Below, piece after piece: positions 12,706 to 13,802 of a stretch of 13,802 nt of DNA (position 1 is the stretch's first letter; each line of letters starts with the position of its first letter). The notes beneath the pieces were generated by a model. The model searched no databases, was not told the origin of the DNA, and saw nothing but the letters and a program-made list of their open reading frames with translations. Origin of the DNA: G039029935 sp039029935 (GTDB lineage: Bacteria > Chloroflexota > Anaerolineae > Caldilineales > Caldilineaceae); assembly GCA_039029935.1 (NCBI GenBank), contig JBCCFC010000209.1, forward strand, positions 1 to 13,802, in the 5' to 3' direction. The translations under genes were made by a program, and so were the position numbers.

Positions 12706-13361
12706 TTCGCTTTCAAGATATCCAGCACATCGTGTAAACTATCCACAACAGCATAGGCAATCGACCGTGTTTCCGCTGATGGCAGCTTCATGTCCGGCAC
12801 GGTAATCGGTATCATCCCCGCTGCATGTGCCGAATGTGTACCCGGCTCCGAATCTTCCAACACCAGACAGGTGGCTGGCTCAATCCCCAAACCTATCGCA
12901 GCCTTGAGATAAATGTCCGGTGCAGGTTTGCCATTGGCGATCTCGTCACCACAGACCGTCACTGGAAAGCGGTCAATCAGCCCCGTCTTCTGCAATTTGA
13001 TGGTTGCTGTCGGTCGTGCCGTTGATGTTGCCACCGCCTTTGGTATATGCTGCGCTTCTAGCCAATCGAGCAAGTCAAGTAGACCATCCTTAATGGGAAT
13101 CTCGCCATAGTGAACGGCATCATGGAGCAATGCCTGCTTCTGCGCATACATCTCCTCAAACGGAAACGACACACCATACGCCTCTTTGAAAAGAACGCCC
13201 GTATCCTCTTTGGTCCGACCAATTGCCTGCAGATACACATCATCGGAAAAAGTATAGCCCCATTCTGCACCAACCTGCTGCCATGCCTGCTGCGCAATCC
13301 GCTCCGTATCAATCATCAAGCCATCCATATCAAAGATAACAGCCTGTATATTCAATTTCAT
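12702..13361 (-). CDS. HAD-superfamily phosphatase/phosphomutase-like hydrolase (subfamily IA)
   Basis: This 219-residue haloacid dehalogenase-type enzyme acts on a small phosphorylated metabolite. Motif I is FDMDGLMIDTE with nucleophile D11 and acid/base D13. Motif II is VATSTAR (T112-S113), motif III GKPAPDIYL with K145, and motif IV LVLEDSEPG with E169-D170. An alpha-helical cap lies between about 17 and 90 (with IGRTKED), as in beta-phosphoglucomutase and related sugar-phosphate phosphatases. The cap does not settle whether it is a mutase or a phosphatase. The ATG at 13361 has a plausible AGGTG about 10 bases upstream. The gene converges on the Nudix gene with a 4-base overlap: both stops lie in CTAG (12702-12705), leaving no room for a terminator between them. 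Confidence 0.92.
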   Translation of the reverse strand: MKLNIQAVIFDMDGLMIDTERIAQQAWQQVGAEWGYTFSDDVYLQAIGRTKEDTGVLFKEAYGVSFPFEEMYAQKQALLHDAVHYGEIPIKDGLLDLLDWLEAQHIPKAVATSTARPTATIKLQKTGLIDRFPVTVCGDEIANGKPAPDIYLKAAIGLGIEPATCLVLEDSEPGTHSAHAAGMIPITVPDMKLPSAETRSIAYAVVDSLHDVLDILKAN

Positions 13362-13384
13362 TATTTATTTCACCTAAAACAAGG

Positions 13385-13670
13385 GAAGAGTGATTAGTGA
13401 ACAGTGATTAGTGATTAGTGATTAGTGATTAGTGAGTAGTGATTAGTGATTAGTAACTCCACCGCCTTCGGCGGTTCAATCAGAAGGAAACAGAATTAAA
13501 ATGAAATATTTTGCACTAAAATTTCTTGTTTCTTAGGAGTGATTAGCAATTTTATTAGTTTAAAGGCGTAAAAGACTAATGAAAAACAGCTAAAATATAT
13601 CAAAAAAAACAATAAAAAGACTATGATACAATATAAATACTCACTAATTACTGTTCGCTAATCACTCTTC
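13385..13670. repeat. 286-bp element with 30-bp inverted ends made of heptamer repeats
   Basis: The left end (13385-13414) and right end (13641-13670) are inverted copies matching at 28 of 30 positions. The left end continues into nine heptamers of GTGATTA type (13390-13452); the right end keeps the same 7-base rhythm in reverse. A third short copy, GAGTGATTAGC, lies inside at 13537-13547. The interior is AT-rich and holds a GC hairpin ACCGCC-TTC-GGCGGT (13461-13475) and an ATTAGT/ACTAAT pair. No gene fits. The left end begins 24 bases upstream of the HAD start codon, so the element may contain or disrupt that promoter. It looks like a non-autonomous element or repeat-generated palindrome; its origin is unknown. 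Confidence 0.75.
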
Positions 13671-13802
13671 ACTCGTAATTGTTCAGCCCCCCCCCTGTCG
13701 GTTGTGCCGGTCGAAACCCCCCCCCCACCACAGGCGCAGGGGTCTGTATGGTTAACATCAAGAATCACTCAGGAAAAGTCACAAAACACACGTCACTAAA
13801 CA
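13671..13802. other. Terminal non-coding stretch with two long C tracts
   Basis: A run of nine C (13687-13695) and one of ten C (13717-13726) are separated by 21 bases containing GTCGGTTGTGCCGGTCGAAA. Flanking CCTGTCGG and CACCACAGG are loosely complementary. All three minus-strand frames entering from the right edge stop within about 40 bases, so no gene crosses the window end on that strand. No gene is called here. Confidence 0.6.

Noticed and set aside
11175..13452. CRISPR array interpretation of the short repeats
   Set aside because: The units are 7-8 bp with no spacers, and no cas gene is present.

Overview
The window (13,802 bases) is most consistent with a chromosomal segment from a member of the Chloroflexota, possibly Anaerolineae- or Caldilineae-like. 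This is an inference. It rests on a large Ser/Thr kinase with a big external sensor, a LysM/L,D-transpeptidase with an FGC active-site variant, a COG3375-type GNAT protein, frequent GTG/TTG starts, moderate GC, and many short 7-8 bp tandem repeats between genes. No phage genes, tRNA, rRNA or CRISPR array was seen.

Layout. Bases 1-3340, plus strand: the tail of an unrecognised gene, a TatD-family hydrolase, a long-chain polyprenyl diphosphate synthase, and an overlapping family 2 glycosyltransferase. Together they suggest isoprenoid (quinone or lipid carrier) and cell-surface glycan functions. Bases 3341-3680: an 8-bp tandem repeat and a 171-bp element with long terminal inverted repeats. Bases 3681-4109, plus: a four-helix membrane protein of the ABA4-like (DUF4281) family.

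Bases 4140-9291 form a tight minus-strand cluster read from right to left. The order is a 1170-residue membrane Ser/Thr kinase with a duplicated extracellular sensor, a UPF0175-like antitoxin-type protein, a small antitoxin-like protein, a RelE/ParE-like toxin, and the 16S rRNA methyltransferase RsmI. Gaps are +13, about +17, about -4 and +2 bases, so co-transcription is plausible. This is the most unusual gene arrangement in the window.

Bases 9292-9911 carry no convincing gene but hold several inverted repeats. Bases 9912-11168, plus: a secreted three-LysM L,D-transpeptidase. Bases 11175-11351: a nested inverted-repeat element. Bases 11378-12705, plus: a GNAT/Nudix pair joined by an ATGA overlap. 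Bases 12702-13361, minus: a HAD-family phosphatase whose stop codon shares a CTAG palindrome with the Nudix stop. Bases 13362-13802: a 286-bp element with 30-bp inverted ends built from heptamer repeats, then two long C tracts.

The two main candidates for something new are (1) the kinase sensor, which has two copies of a His/Asp-rich helical module with calcium-loop-like motifs and heads a toxin-antitoxin/rRNA-methyltransferase cluster, and (2) the recurring intergenic repeats, in which short tandem arrays reappear in inverted orientation and could fold into long hairpins.
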